Source of the DNA: Mammaliicoccus stepanovicii
GTDB lineage: Bacteria > Bacillota > Bacilli > Staphylococcales > Staphylococcaceae
Length of the DNA stretch: 32,834 nucleotides
Reading direction: 5' to 3'
Assembly (NCBI RefSeq): GCF_002902525.1
Contig: NZ_PPQZ01000077.1
Coordinates: 2,950 to 35,783 of the forward strand
Part shown: piece after piece, positions 24,762 through 32,834 of the stretch
Layout: each line of letters begins with the position of its first letter
Numbering within the stretch: position 1 is the stretch's first letter
Made by a program: the position numbers and the translations under genes
Notes under the pieces: generated by a model
What the model was told of the DNA's origin: nothing
The model's database searches: none
Seen by the model: the letters and a program-made list of their open reading frames with translations, nothing else

Positions 24762-25151
24762 TTAGAGAAGTGAATTCATCTCAGATAGCATAGTACGTTC
24801 AGCTATTGCATTTGCAATTTGTTTCAATGTACATTGTATAGCTTCATCTATTTTAGCTGAATCACTTTCTAACTTGTTAATTTGTTCTTGCAACCACACT
24901 AAATCATGATCATCAATTTTATTTGCATAAGCAATTTTAAAGTCTTCAATTCTATCGATATATTTATTGTCTAATTCTATTGTATATTTTTCAATCAAAT
25001 TAAATATTTGATAACGTTTTTCTTCTAAATATGAAACATATTCTCTCATTGCATTTATTTTAACATCTAATTGCTTTGCACATGAATCTAAACTTTCATA
25101 ATAAGATACAATGATAAGTTGCTTTAATTGATTAGATACTACATTTAACAT
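24762..25151 (-). CDS. vraU: VraU, first gene of the vra operon
   Basis: A 129-residue, soluble, largely helical protein of unknown biochemical function; in S. aureus the equivalent gene (about 128 residues) is the first of vraUTSR. It begins MLNVVSNQLKQLI and contains long amphipathic helices (INAMREYVSYLEEKRYQIFNLI, WLQEQINKLESDSAKIDEAIQ). The ATG at 25151 follows GGGTGATTCT; the upstream extension of the frame runs through the promoter. The gap to vraT is 15 bases. In S. aureus it is dispensable for resistance signalling, as I recall. Confidence 0.85.
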   Translation of the reverse strand: MLNVVSNQLKQLIIVSYYESLDSCAKQLDVKINAMREYVSYLEEKRYQIFNLIEKYTIELDNKYIDRIEDFKIAYANKIDDHDLVWLQEQINKLESDSAKIDEAIQCTLKQIANAIAERTMLSEMNSLL

Positions 25152-25182
25152 AGAATCACCCACTTCTTTCAGATTAGATTCT

Positions 25183-25211
25183 ATTATAAAATGTATTTCC
25201 AAATTTCGTAA
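25183..25211 (-). promoter_or_regulatory. candidate promoter of vraUTSR
   Basis: On the minus strand TTACGA (25206-25211), 17-base spacer, TATAAT (25183-25188), 32 bases before the vraU ATG. The -35 is poor, as expected for an activator-dependent (VraR autoregulated) promoter. Confidence 0.5.
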
Positions 25212-25226
25212 TGGACCTTTGTACGA

Positions 25227-25250
25227 ACTTATAATCAGTCCTAGGTCCTA
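25227..25250 (-). promoter_or_regulatory. possible VraR operator: tandem heptamers
   Basis: Two abutting heptamers AGTCCTA-GGTCCTA (25237-25250; TAGGACC-TAGGACT on the minus strand) and an ACT-N7-AGT dyad (25227-25239). They are centred about 60-70 bases upstream of the predicted vraU start point, a usual activator position. An alternative is a relic of the CCTAGGAC hairpin family. Confidence 0.35.
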
Positions 25251-25251
25251 G

Positions 25252-25289
25252 AAAAGCTCAAGCGTACGACACGTAACGCTTGAGCTTTT
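25252..25289 (-). terminator. terminator after map
   Basis: 14-bp perfect stem (25252-25265 with 25276-25289; AAAAGCTCAAGCGT/ACGCTTGAGCTTTT) with a 10-base loop, just past the map stop. Confidence 0.88.
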
Positions 25290-25291
25290 AT

Positions 25292-26047
<756 letters not shown>

Positions 26048-26144
26048 TTAAATCCCGTTCTTTCTTTTTAAAATTTTTTGTCGTCTATTATTATATCAGA
26101 AATAATCTGTTATACTATAAAAAAATGACTTCGGAGTTTTGTAT

Positions 26145-27152
26145 ATGAAAGAAAATTGGATTACGAGATTAATTGGTGCAAGAATTATCAAGACTGGATT
26201 GGCAACATTTTTAACTGGTTTAATTTGTATGTCTTTAAACTTAAACCCTATATTTGCTGTAATTACTTCAATCGTCACAATAGAACCAACTGCTAAAGCT
26301 TCTTTAAAGAAAGCATTTGTTAGATTCCCCGCTTCTATATTAGGTGCTTTTATAGCAGTCATTAGTACTTTCTTCTTCGGAGAATCACCACTTAGCTACT
26401 CTTTAGCGGCAACCGTTACAATATTGATATGTTATCAACTCAAATTAATGGATGGTATGCTAGTTGCCGCAATTACTGCTGTAGCAATGGTCCCTGTTAT
26501 TCACGATGCGTTCGTTTATAACTTTGTTTCTAGATTAGCGACCACGACGATAGGATTGGCAACTGCCGGTTTAGTTAACTTTGTTGTTCTACCTCCTAAA
26601 TACATTAATCAAATTGAGCAAATCAATCATGATATGGAAAATAAAATTTTAGAAATTTATACGAATAGATTGAAAGAACTTTTACTTGGAGAATATGTAT
26701 CAAATATTTCAATGAAACGTATGTCAGCTCTACAACAATCAGCAAGTAAAATTGAACAATTAATTAAATACCAAAAAGAAGAATACGATTATCATCGTAC
26801 AAAGAAAGAATCAAAAGCATACATTAGAAAAGTTGAAATGACTTATCACACTAACCGATTATTAAATGCCCATTTATTGAACTTAATATATTTACCAGAA
26901 AACACTCATATGATATTCACAGAACAGGAAAGAATCGCAATTAGCAAATTTATTAAAGCATATGAAGCGCTACTTCAAACACATAAATATTATAAACCTA
27001 AGAAGTCAGCAACTACTTTAAAAAACAGTGTTAAAGGATTAAATGAATTTGATATTAATCAAATTAAAAGTCACTTAATCTATGAAATACTCATGATAGA
27101 TAAAATTATAAATGAACGATACGGTAAGTCTATTGAATCTAAATCAAAATAA
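26145..27152 (+). CDS. FUSC / aromatic acid exporter family membrane protein (second copy)
   Basis: Membrane protein of the same family as the product of 1387-2481. The N-terminal 145 residues hold the hydrophobic segments (IIKTGLATFLTGLICMSLNLNPIFAVITSIVTIEPTAKASLKKAFVR is the conserved opening) and end in VNFVVLPPKYINQ. The C-terminal 190 residues are charged and helical. The substrate is unknown. The ATG at 26145 (MKENWITRL) has GGAG 8 bases upstream; a TTG at 26139 is too close to that site. S. aureus has an equivalent gene beside map. It ends in a bidirectional terminator shared with gatD. Confidence 0.8.
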   Translation: MKENWITRLIGARIIKTGLATFLTGLICMSLNLNPIFAVITSIVTIEPTAKASLKKAFVRFPASILGAFIAVISTFFFGESPLSYSLAATVTILICYQLKLMDGMLVAAITAVAMVPVIHDAFVYNFVSRLATTTIGLATAGLVNFVVLPPKYINQIEQINHDMENKILEIYTNRLKELLLGEYVSNISMKRMSALQQSASKIEQLIKYQKEEYDYHRTKKESKAYIRKVEMTYHTNRLLNAHLLNLIYLPENTHMIFTEQERIAISKFIKAYEALLQTHKYYKPKKSATTLKNSVKGLNEFDINQIKSHLIYEILMIDKIINERYGKSIESKSK

Positions 27153-27197
27153 AATAGAGTCAATCCATTAAAAATAACGGATTGACTCTATTTTATT
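27148..27197. terminator. bidirectional terminator
   Basis: 19-bp perfect inverted repeat (27148-27166 with 27179-27197; core AGAGTCAATCC/GGATTGACTCT) between the convergent FUSC and gatD genes; it overlaps both stop codons. Confidence 0.9.
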
Positions 27198-27918
27198 TTT
27201 TATCATTTAATAATCTTTTAATAATAGCTTGTTTCGCTGCTTCTTCAACTGAATTATTTAATTTTTCTGGAGTGAAAGGTATATTCTTTCTTTCACAAGC
27301 TTTTCTTAATAAATAGTCAGTCATTTCGTGATTTTTAGGTAATATTGGCCCATGTAAGTACGTACCTAATAAATTTTTATAATGGATACCTTCTTTTTTA
27401 TCATCTTCATTATTACCGAATCCACTTACAACTTTGCCCAGCGTTGGATATTCATGATATGTTCTGCCTCCATGATTTTCAAATCCAACAATTTGTCCAA
27501 AAGTCTCTGATTCAATGACTATATCTCCGATGAGACGTTCTTTTTTTGATTCAGAATAAATATCAAGAATATTTAATCCTTCTAGTCTAGTACCATCTGG
27601 TGTTACATATTCTGATCCTAAAAATTGATACCCACCGCATATTGTTAATGTCGGCATCCCATCTTCTATTGCTTCTTTTAATTGTGTTTTAATTTTCCTT
27701 AATTGTTCAGTAGCAAGACTTTGCTCTCTGTCACTTCCACCACCAATAAAGAAAATATCACAATCATCTAGGCTTAGACCATCCGTATCAGTTATATTTA
27801 CAACTTCTACTTCAATATCACGCCATTTAGCACGTTGTTTCAATGCGATAATATTACCTATATCACCATATAAGTTTAATTTATCAGGCATAAAATGAAA
27901 TATCTTTATAGGTGACAT
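27193..27918 (-). CDS. gatD: lipid II isoglutaminyl synthase, glutaminase subunit GatD
   Basis: CobB/CobQ-like class I glutamine amidotransferase subunit that supplies ammonia to MurT, amidating the alpha-carboxyl of D-Glu in lipid II. Catalytic residues match S. aureus GatD in number: C94 ([10 protein letters not shown]), R128 and H189 (GTYLHGP). The 241-residue length is normal. The ATG at 27918 overlaps the last base of the murT stop, so the two are coupled. Amidation is needed for efficient cross-linking and resistance to lysozyme and beta-lactams. Confidence 0.95.
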   Translation of the reverse strand: MSPIKIFHFMPDKLNLYGDIGNIIALKQRAKWRDIEVEVVNITDTDGLSLDDCDIFFIGGGSDREQSLATEQLRKIKTQLKEAIEDGMPTLTICGGYQFLGSEYVTPDGTRLEGLNILDIYSESKKERLIGDIVIESETFGQIVGFENHGGRTYHEYPTLGKVVSGFGNNEDDKKEGIHYKNLLGTYLHGPILPKNHEMTDYLLRKACERKNIPFTPEKLNNSVEEAAKQAIIKRLLNDKK

Positions 27919-29228
27919 TAGTTTTCCTCCTTAAATGCTTTTATCAAAGTACGATGCATTGGTGATAATGAAGTATAATTTGGAATGGCGACCGTAAATT
28001 GTGGATATTGCATCGACATTTCAGTTGCTTTTTCAATTGAATGCTCAACAATCACATCTGTCTCAACTTCAGCATATTTCAATCTTAATGCAAGTTCTTC
28101 AGCTCTTTGACCAGTACAAATAATAGCTTTAATGTTTTGTCTTGATAATTTTTCAAAGTCAGCATCATAAATCCATGAAATGTCGCGACCATCTGCTCCA
28201 TTATCATTTAAACTTATCAGAAAGACTTTTTCACCTTCTATTTGTTCTCCTACAGATAAGCTTGCATTAAGTCCGGCTGGATTTTTCGCAAGATTTATTA
28301 GTGCTTCTTTATTAGTATTTTTAAAGTATTGCATTCTTCCATTATCAGATGTATAAGACTCAAATCCAGCTTTAATGCGTTCATTATTTAATCCAAGTTC
28401 ACGTAACACAGTATATGCAGCGATTACGTTAAACACATTATAATCACCAGCTATTTTTAAATCGAATATTGCATCATTTAAGCCAACTTTAATAAATGGT
28501 TCTTGGCTAAATTGCGTCACTTCATATTGAGGAGTTTCTCTCTTAAAACCACAACTACAATAATAATGACCAATTTGATTATAATGTACATGTGTATAAT
28601 TTAATAATTTACCACAATTAGGACAATATTTGCTTTCAACCATCGTACTTTGTTCAAAGTCATGAATGCCTTGTTTCATACCATAATATACGATATCATC
28701 GCTCGCTATTTTGAGTCTACTTACAAATGGATCATCTGCATTGAGTAATAATTTAATACCTTTATTGTTAATAGCATTCGCAATGTTATCTACCATAGTG
28801 TCAATTTCACCGAATCTATCCATTTGATCTCTAAAAAAGTTTGTTACAACCATCATAGTAGGTGTCATTTCATTTAGTACTCTCGGAATTGAGCCTTCGT
28901 CAATTTCGATAACTGCGATTTTAGTGTTTTTATTAGATTGAACAATAAAACTTGAAGTAATACCTGCTGCCATATTTGCGCCTTCAGTATTATGTATAAT
29001 ATTTATATTATTCTTCTTTAAAGTGTGACCAATTAAATTAGATGTTGTCGTCTTACCATTCGTACCACTTATCATGACGATTTCATCGACATCTTGAGCT
29101 AACTTTCTTAATATTGATGGATCTATCTTACGTGCGATTTGTCCCGGAAGATCCGTACCTTGTTTCCCTACTTTTCTACTCGCAAATCTGGCGAATTTGG
29201 CCATATTTGTTGCAACATACTTCTTCAT
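27918..29228 (-). CDS. murT: lipid II isoglutaminyl synthase, Mur ligase subunit MurT
   Basis: Mur-ligase-like subunit that activates the D-Glu carboxylate of lipid II with ATP and receives ammonia from GatD. Seen: P-loop GTNGKTTT (55-62), the Mur middle domain, a four-cysteine ribbon insertion (C202, C205, C224, C226) and C-terminal DUF1727 with [18 protein letters not shown], whose D349 corresponds to the residue completing the GatD catalytic triad in S. aureus. The length of 436 is close to the family norm. The ATG follows AAGGAGGTAACGT. First gene of the murT-gatD operon. Confidence 0.95.
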   Translation of the reverse strand: MKKYVATNMAKFARFASRKVGKQGTDLPGQIARKIDPSILRKLAQDVDEIVMISGTNGKTTTSNLIGHTLKKNNINIIHNTEGANMAAGITSSFIVQSNKNTKIAVIEIDEGSIPRVLNEMTPTMMVVTNFFRDQMDRFGEIDTMVDNIANAINNKGIKLLLNADDPFVSRLKIASDDIVYYGMKQGIHDFEQSTMVESKYCPNCGKLLNYTHVHYNQIGHYYCSCGFKRETPQYEVTQFSQEPFIKVGLNDAIFDLKIAGDYNVFNVIAAYTVLRELGLNNERIKAGFESYTSDNGRMQYFKNTNKEALINLAKNPAGLNASLSVGEQIEGEKVFLISLNDNGADGRDISWIYDADFEKLSRQNIKAIICTGQRAEELALRLKYAEVETDVIVEHSIEKATEMSMQYPQFTVAIPNYTSLSPMHRTLIKAFKEEN

Positions 29229-29304
29229 ACGTTACCTCCTTATTCTGTCATATCATTATAACACGTTCAAAAGTGTTTCAAAAAGCGATTCACTATGTCA
29301 AATC

Positions 29305-29334
29305 TTGGTTTTAAGATTATTAATATTGTATAAT
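29305..29334 (+). promoter_or_regulatory. candidate sigma-A promoter of ftnA
   Basis: TTGGTT (29305-29310), 18-base spacer, perfect TATAAT (29329-29334), 40 bases before the ftnA ATG. Confidence 0.6.
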
Positions 29335-29337
29335 AAA

Positions 29338-29352
29338 AATTGTAAAACAATT
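29338..29352 (+). promoter_or_regulatory. 15-bp dyad at the ftnA transcription start
   Basis: AATTGTAAAACAATT: two 7-base arms around one base with a single mismatch pair, at the predicted start point. The 7-1-7 geometry is that of Fur/PerR-family boxes, but the bases do not match the PerR consensus TTATAATTATTATAA well. Confidence 0.35.
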
Positions 29353-29374
29353 AACAATAGAAGGGAAGATTTTT

Positions 29375-29881
29375 ATGTTATCTAAAAATATACTAGATGC
29401 TTTAAACAATCAATTAAACCATGAGTTTTATGCAGCACATGCATATATGGCTATGGCAGCCTATTGTGCAGATAAGAGTTACGACGGTTTCGCAAACTTC
29501 TATATTCAACAAGCCAAAGAAGAAAGATTTCACGGGATGAAAATATATAACTATATTAATGATCGTGGTGAAAAAGCTATCTTCACACAATTAGATGCGC
29601 CAAAAACTGATTTCAACTCATTGTTAGAAACATTTAAAGATGGTCTAGCACAAGAACAAGAAGTAACACGTCGCTTCTACCATTTATCTGAATTAGCTAA
29701 AAATGAAAATGATTTCGCTACAATTTCATTCTTAAACTGGTTCTTAGATGAGCAAGTAGAAGAAGAATCAATGTTTGAAACGCACATTGATTATCTTGAA
29801 AGAATTCAAGAAGATAATAATGCATTGTATATATATGAGAAAGAATTAAGTGCACGTCACTTTACTGAAGAAGCAGAATAG
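29375..29881 (+). CDS. ftnA: ferritin
   Basis: Non-haem iron storage protein forming a 24-subunit cage. Ferroxidase-centre residues are present: E17 ([10 protein letters not shown]), E50 and H53 ([12 protein letters not shown]), with further glutamates in helix C ([11 protein letters not shown]) and helix D (LDEQVEEE). The length of 168 is usual for bacterial FtnA. The ATG follows AAGGGAAGATTTTT. In S. aureus ftnA is controlled by PerR and Fur and lies beside murT-gatD, as here. Followed by a hairpin terminator. Confidence 0.95.
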   Translation: MLSKNILDALNNQLNHEFYAAHAYMAMAAYCADKSYDGFANFYIQQAKEERFHGMKIYNYINDRGEKAIFTQLDAPKTDFNSLLETFKDGLAQEQEVTRRFYHLSELAKNENDFATISFLNWFLDEQVEEESMFETHIDYLERIQEDNNALYIYEKELSARHFTEEAE

Positions 29882-29902
29882 TTCAAATCGAAAGATATAC
29901 TT

Positions 29903-29944
29903 AAGGACAAACCTGATCAATTTATGATTAATAGGTTTGTTCTT
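29903..29944 (+). terminator. terminator after ftnA
   Basis: 12-base arms (29903-29914 with 29933-29944; AAGGACAAACCT/AGGTTTGTTCTT, one G-T pair) followed by a T-run to 29949. Confidence 0.82.
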
Positions 29945-30016
29945 TTTTTGATCAAACAAAATTCTTTTCTCGATTGTTATTTTTCTTTATACTTAGCATT
30001 CAAAGGAAGTGATAAT

Positions 30017-30571
30017 TTGTCATCATTTGTAGCGCTTGATTTTGAAACAGCTAATGGCCAACCAGAAAGTATTTGCTCAGTTGGTATGGTTAAAGTTGTT
30101 GACCATCATATAACAGAGAATTTCTATACACTAGTAAATCCTAAAGATTATTTTTCAAAATTCAACATAAAAATCCATGGCATACACCCATCAGATGTTG
30201 AAAATTCACCAACATTTGATAAAGTATTTCCTTATATGATGGATTTTATAGGAGATTTACCAGTCGTCGCACACAACGCAAAATTTGATATGAATGTGCT
30301 GTTTAAATCACTTGTAAAGTTAAATATAGACGTACCAAATATAACTTACTTTTGTTCATGCATACTAGCAAGAAAGACAGTCGATAACCATCGATATGGA
30401 CTTGATCCCATGATGAAATATTATAATATTGATTTTAAAGGCCATCACCATGCATTAAATGATGCCAAAGCATGTGCAATTATTACATTTAGATTGTTAA
30501 AGTATTATCCGGACTTAAATACAGTACTTAGCATTTACGGGAAAACATTATCAGACAAAAAATACGTCTAA
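30017..30571 (+). CDS. DnaQ-like 3'-5' exonuclease (DEDDh)
   Basis: Exonuclease domain protein of the DnaQ/Pol III epsilon superfamily, length 184. The DEDDh residues are all visible: D and E in ALDFETANG (Exo I), D in AHNAKFDMNVL (Exo II), and H and D in HHHALNDAKAC (Exo III). The substrate (DNA repair or RNA) is not decided by sequence. The start is most likely TTG at 30017 (MSSFVALDF), with AAAGGA 9 bases upstream; the frame is open further upstream to 29924, but that part runs through the ftnA terminator. The ftnA-exonuclease order is also seen in S. aureus, as I recall. Confidence 0.87.
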   Translation: MSSFVALDFETANGQPESICSVGMVKVVDHHITENFYTLVNPKDYFSKFNIKIHGIHPSDVENSPTFDKVFPYMMDFIGDLPVVAHNAKFDMNVLFKSLVKLNIDVPNITYFCSCILARKTVDNHRYGLDPMMKYYNIDFKGHHHALNDAKACAIITFRLLKYYPDLNTVLSIYGKTLSDKKYV

Positions 30572-30605
30572 TTAAATATAAAAATATCTGAGTCATTAAT
30601 ATGAT

Positions 30606-30648
30606 GCGCCACTTATTTTTCAATATGTTCTAAGGCGCTTGTCTACCC
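30606..30648. repeat. intergenic element, copy C (GCGCCACTT...CAATAT)
   Basis: GCGCC (30606-30610) and TTA (30613-30615) pair with TAAGGCGC (30631-30638). The sequence GCGCCACTT...CAATATG resembles copies A and B. Located in the 161-base tail-to-tail gap after the exonuclease gene, 20 bases before a terminator. Function unknown. Confidence 0.35.
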
Positions 30649-30658
30649 GAACAAAAAA

Positions 30659-30701
30659 AGAACAGCAGAAAGTCATTTTAAAAATGACTTTCTGCTGTTC
30701 T
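30659..30701. terminator. bidirectional terminator
   Basis: 21-bp perfect inverted repeat (30659-30679 with 30681-30701; core AGAACAGCAGAAAG/CTTTCTGCTGTTCT), A-run on the left, between the exonuclease gene and the small membrane protein gene. Confidence 0.88.
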
Positions 30702-30732
30702 AATAATTTCACAACAAAATTACTGTAACTAT

Positions 30733-30948
30733 TTATTCTTTATTTTTGAATTCTTTTTTAATATCTCTTCTCAAACTTGCTTTATTAACAGGTCTTTCAA
30801 GTTTTCTATCTGCCCAGAATAATAATAATGCAATTGCAATAATACCTAATAATTTAACTATATCAAAACTTCCAGTATCTATTGTACTTTTAACGAATAG
30901 TACAATTAATAATACTGTTATTGCTATAATGGAAAATTTAAATTTCAT
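30733..30948 (-). CDS. small membrane protein, unknown
   Basis: A 71-residue protein (MKFKFSIIAITV...) with two hydrophobic segments (about residues 4-20 and 30-46) and a basic C-terminal tail (DRKLERPVNKASLRRDIKKEFKNKE). No family recognised. The ATG at 30948 is preferred because the -10 element lies at 30980-30985 and transcription should begin near 30973, excluding the TTG at 30993; the ribosome site is weak (GTAGAGACGAAT). It ends near a bidirectional terminator. Confidence 0.65.
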   Translation of the reverse strand: MKFKFSIIAITVLLIVLFVKSTIDTGSFDIVKLLGIIAIALLLFWADRKLERPVNKASLRRDIKKEFKNKE

Positions 30949-30979
30949 ATTCGTCTCTACTTTCTTGATTTTGAATAAT

Positions 30980-31011
30980 ATCATAATACCCAATTAATTA
31001 TATATCAAAAC
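30980..31011 (-). promoter_or_regulatory. overlapping sigma-A and sigma-B-like promoter
   Basis: Sigma-A: TTGATA (31003-31008), 17-base spacer, TATGAT (30980-30985), 10 of 12. In the same stretch: GTTTTG (31006-31011), 14-base spacer, GGGTAT (30986-30991), 10 of 12 to sigma-B consensus. Both drive the small membrane protein gene. Confidence 0.55.
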
Positions 31012-31068
31012 TTTATTTAGAACCTTTATTATGATACTAGCCTATTGCACAATATTCAAGTTATTTGA

Positions 31069-32136
31069 CTATATGAAGTCATATATTGTTAAATTCCGAT
31101 AAGTTCTAGATACTAAGTTACCTATTGAAACACCTATTAATCTAATAGAAGTATCTTGATCTTTCAAGCTATTATATAGTTCATATGCAATATTGTATAT
31201 TTCAATTTCATCATGAACTGGCGTATTAACACTCGTCTGTTTTGAGAGCGTCTCAAAATTATGTGTCTTCATCTTCACAGTTATAGTTCGTCCAGCTAAT
31301 TCGTGTTTATCAGCTCGTTTGGAAACCTCACCACTTAACTGTCTTATTTTATTTAATATATAATCATCGTCATTTTGATCAGTTTCAAAGGTAGTTTCTC
31401 TACCAATAGATTTACGTATTCTTGTTGGTTTAACAGGCGAATTATCTATTCCACGAACTTTATTATAAAAACTAGAACCCCTCTTCCCAAATAATTGTAT
31501 GAGTTCCATTTGTGTATATTGAAATAAATCATAGCCAGTATTGATTTCAAGCTCTTTCATTTTCTCTTCAGTCACTTTACCAATACCTGCAAATTTCCCA
31601 ATTGGTAAAGACATTAATATGTCATGTGCATTTTCGTAATGAATGACTGTACGTCCACTAGGTTTATTCATTCCACTCGCAAGTTTAGCTAAAAATTTAT
31701 TGTATGACACACCCGCCGAAGAAGTTAACTGTGTTTTATCATAAATATCTTTTTGAATATATTGTGCTATTTTGGACGCTGGTAAATCCCTTCTTACAAG
31801 ATCTGTTACATCTAAATAAGCTTCATCAAGTGATAGAGGTTCTACAATTTCTGTATAACTTTTAAATATGGACATAATGTCATTAGATACGTCTCTATAA
31901 TGACTGATTCTAGGTCTTATATAATAACCATTAGGACATAACTGATAAGCACGAGCCATTGGCATAGCCGAATGAACACCAAATTCGCGAGCCTCATAAC
32001 TAGCTGTTGAAACAACGCCTCTACCAGATGCAGGCCCTCCTATTATAACTGGTTTATCTTTTAATTTAGGATTATCTCTTACCTCGACTTGAGCAAAGAA
32101 AGCATCCATATCTATATGAATAATTCGCCGTTCCAT
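31069..32136 (-). CDS. dinB: DNA polymerase IV
   Basis: Y-family translesion polymerase. Seen: the N-terminal [17 protein letters not shown] metal-binding motif, [17 protein letters not shown], the catalytic [10 protein letters not shown], the [15 protein letters not shown] helix-hairpin-helix in the thumb, and a C-terminal little-finger domain. The length of 355 is normal. The ATG at 32136 (MERRIIHID) follows GAGGTGTTTACA; a GTG at 32145 is within that ribosome site. No canonical Gram-positive LexA box was seen upstream; a dyad lies in the leader (32157-32184). Confidence 0.94.
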   Translation of the reverse strand: MERRIIHIDMDAFFAQVEVRDNPKLKDKPVIIGGPASGRGVVSTASYEAREFGVHSAMPMARAYQLCPNGYYIRPRISHYRDVSNDIMSIFKSYTEIVEPLSLDEAYLDVTDLVRRDLPASKIAQYIQKDIYDKTQLTSSAGVSYNKFLAKLASGMNKPSGRTVIHYENAHDILMSLPIGKFAGIGKVTEEKMKELEINTGYDLFQYTQMELIQLFGKRGSSFYNKVRGIDNSPVKPTRIRKSIGRETTFETDQNDDDYILNKIRQLSGEVSKRADKHELAGRTITVKMKTHNFETLSKQTSVNTPVHDEIEIYNIAYELYNSLKDQDTSIRLIGVSIGNLVSRTYRNLTIYDFI

Positions 32137-32156
32137 TGTAAACACCTCAATAAAAA

Positions 32157-32192
32157 ATAGGAAAATGGTTACCCAAATTCCTATATATTATA
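32157..32192 (-). promoter_or_regulatory. dinB -10 element and leader dyad
   Basis: On the minus strand TATAAT (32187-32192) is followed by ATAGGAA...TTCCTAT arms (32178-32184 with 32157-32163) around a GGTAACC core, and then a T-run. It may be an operator at the start point or a leader hairpin. No good -35 was found. Confidence 0.4.
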
Positions 32193-32204
32193 ACAAAATT
32201 CATA

Positions 32205-32750
32205 TTAACTTGTTGTTATGCCATTCGGTTTATCTGTATATAAATTAATGCCGACTTCAGTATCTTCAATAAACTTCATATGTTTATTACTATATACCAT
32301 TTGAGCCATATAAAAATCTCCAATACAAGCAGCACCATGAAAAGCAAATATATAAATAATGGAAGTCACTTGCATCCATATTAATGCAATAAACAGTAAC
32401 AAACTAATTATAACAAATGGCGCTAGTAATATTATATAAAACTGCTTTCTGTTAAATATCGTTTCAGGCATTGAAGCATAAAACATACCCTTCTTGTAGC
32501 CATATTTAACTTTTCCATTTGGATTAAATATTTTAAAGAAAATACCATGTATTAACTCATGAAAAATTATTGAAATGAATAAGCCAATAAGCCCAACAAT
32601 AATATTTCTGAAAAATCCTTCTTCATATATGTAAATAATATTCGCTATAAGCTTAAAGCTTATTAAAATCAATGATAGAAATAATACAAACTGTAATAAA
32701 GCTAAACGTTTCAATATTGAAATGTTGTTTATTAAGTCTATTTTTAACAT
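32205..32750 (-). CDS. DUF3267 membrane protein (putative zincin peptidase)
   Basis: Integral membrane protein of 181 residues with four hydrophobic segments (about 15-40, 48-63, 103-125, 128-142). It has an HExxH metal motif, HELIH at residues 64-68, at the end of the second segment, and a GDFYMA motif (about 144-149) that may give a third ligand. This fits the DUF3267 putative zincin family; proteolysis is not demonstrated. The ATG at 32750 (MLKIDLINN) follows GGGGGAATTTG; the frame runs open to 32771 without a ribosome site. It lies 68 bases upstream of dinB on the same strand. Confidence 0.75.
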   Translation of the reverse strand: MLKIDLINNISILKRLALLQFVLFLSLILISFKLIANIIYIYEEGFFRNIIVGLIGLFISIIFHELIHGIFFKIFNPNGKVKYGYKKGMFYASMPETIFNRKQFYIILLAPFVIISLLLFIALIWMQVTSIIYIFAFHGAACIGDFYMAQMVYSNKHMKFIEDTEVGINLYTDKPNGITTS

Positions 32751-32834
32751 CAAATTCCCCCATGTAACCAAGTCTTAATATCCCATACAATTACATTATA
32801 AAATAAAACTAAAATTAATACTATTTATTGTCTG

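Noticed and set aside
29311-29336. PerR box within the ftnA promoter
   Set aside because: Only the right half resembles TTATAATTATTATAA; the left half does not.
29924-30016. Longer start for the exonuclease protein
   Set aside because: This stretch includes the ftnA terminator arm and T-run, and the conserved fold begins at FVALDFET; TTG at 30017 has a proper ribosome site.

Overview
The window is about 32.8 kb of AT-rich chromosome from a Gram-positive coccus of the Staphylococcaceae. Diagnostic content includes an ortholog of the crystallised exporter Sav1866, the vraUTSR cell-wall stress operon next to map, the murT-gatD lipid II amidation pair beside ftnA, sgtB, and a DJ-1-like protein close to S. 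aureus SAV1875. The proteins look clearly diverged from S. aureus as I remember it, so a non-aureus species, possibly of the sciuri/Mammaliicoccus group, is my guess (low confidence). I see no tRNA, rRNA, insertion sequence, prophage, integrase or CRISPR array. This is core backbone, densely packed, with no gene-free stretch over 300 bases.

Layout. 1-2.5 kb: second glutamate-1-semialdehyde aminomutase (gsaB) and a FUSC-type membrane protein. 2.5-7.7 kb, minus strand: membrane-anchored GltB-like FMN protein, Sav1866-type exporter, Ntdp (DUF402) phosphatase, mutY. 7.7-8.7 kb: YfhP-like membrane hydrolase. 8.8-13.1 kb, minus strand: a probable operon recX - yfhH - TagH-like protein - TagG-like permease, preceded by sgtB. 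13.3-15.6 kb: stand-alone pyruvate oxidase and a DJ-1/PfpI protein, each behind a good sigma-B-type promoter match. 15.7-22.2 kb: a 55-codon gene, YfkAB-type radical SAM protein, thioesterase, AmpS aminopeptidase with small partner genes, PH-domain protein, YtxH-like protein, and a YihY/BrkB membrane protein overlapping a beta-carbonic-anhydrase-like protein. 22.4-26.0 kb: vraUTSR and map. 26.1-32.8 kb: second FUSC protein, murT-gatD, ftnA, a DnaQ-like exonuclease, a small membrane protein, dinB and a DUF3267 membrane protein.

Theme. Many genes serve the cell envelope: glycan polymerisation (sgtB), lipid II amidation (murT/gatD), sensing of wall damage (vraUTSR), a TagGH-like pair of unknown substrate, and the lipid/drug exporter. 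Others handle DNA repair (mutY, recX, dinB), iron and oxidative stress (ftnA, DJ-1-like protein), and metabolism (gsaB, pyruvate oxidase).

Most noteworthy for follow-up: (1) the TagH-like protein keeps the full TagH architecture but has lost most ATPase signature residues, and is linked to recX/yfhH and a TagG-like permease; (2) a diverged intergenic element (GCGCYAACTT...CATATT) occurs in three tail-to-tail intergenic regions; (3) a recurrent family of long perfect terminator hairpins with a CCTAGGAC core; (4) several promoter or leader structures: two sigma-B sites, a ribosome-site-sequestering inverted repeat, a dyad at the ftnA start site, tandem heptamers upstream of vraU and a dyad in the dinB leader. 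Several genes probably start at TTG or at an internal ATG, and the coordinates given reflect those choices.
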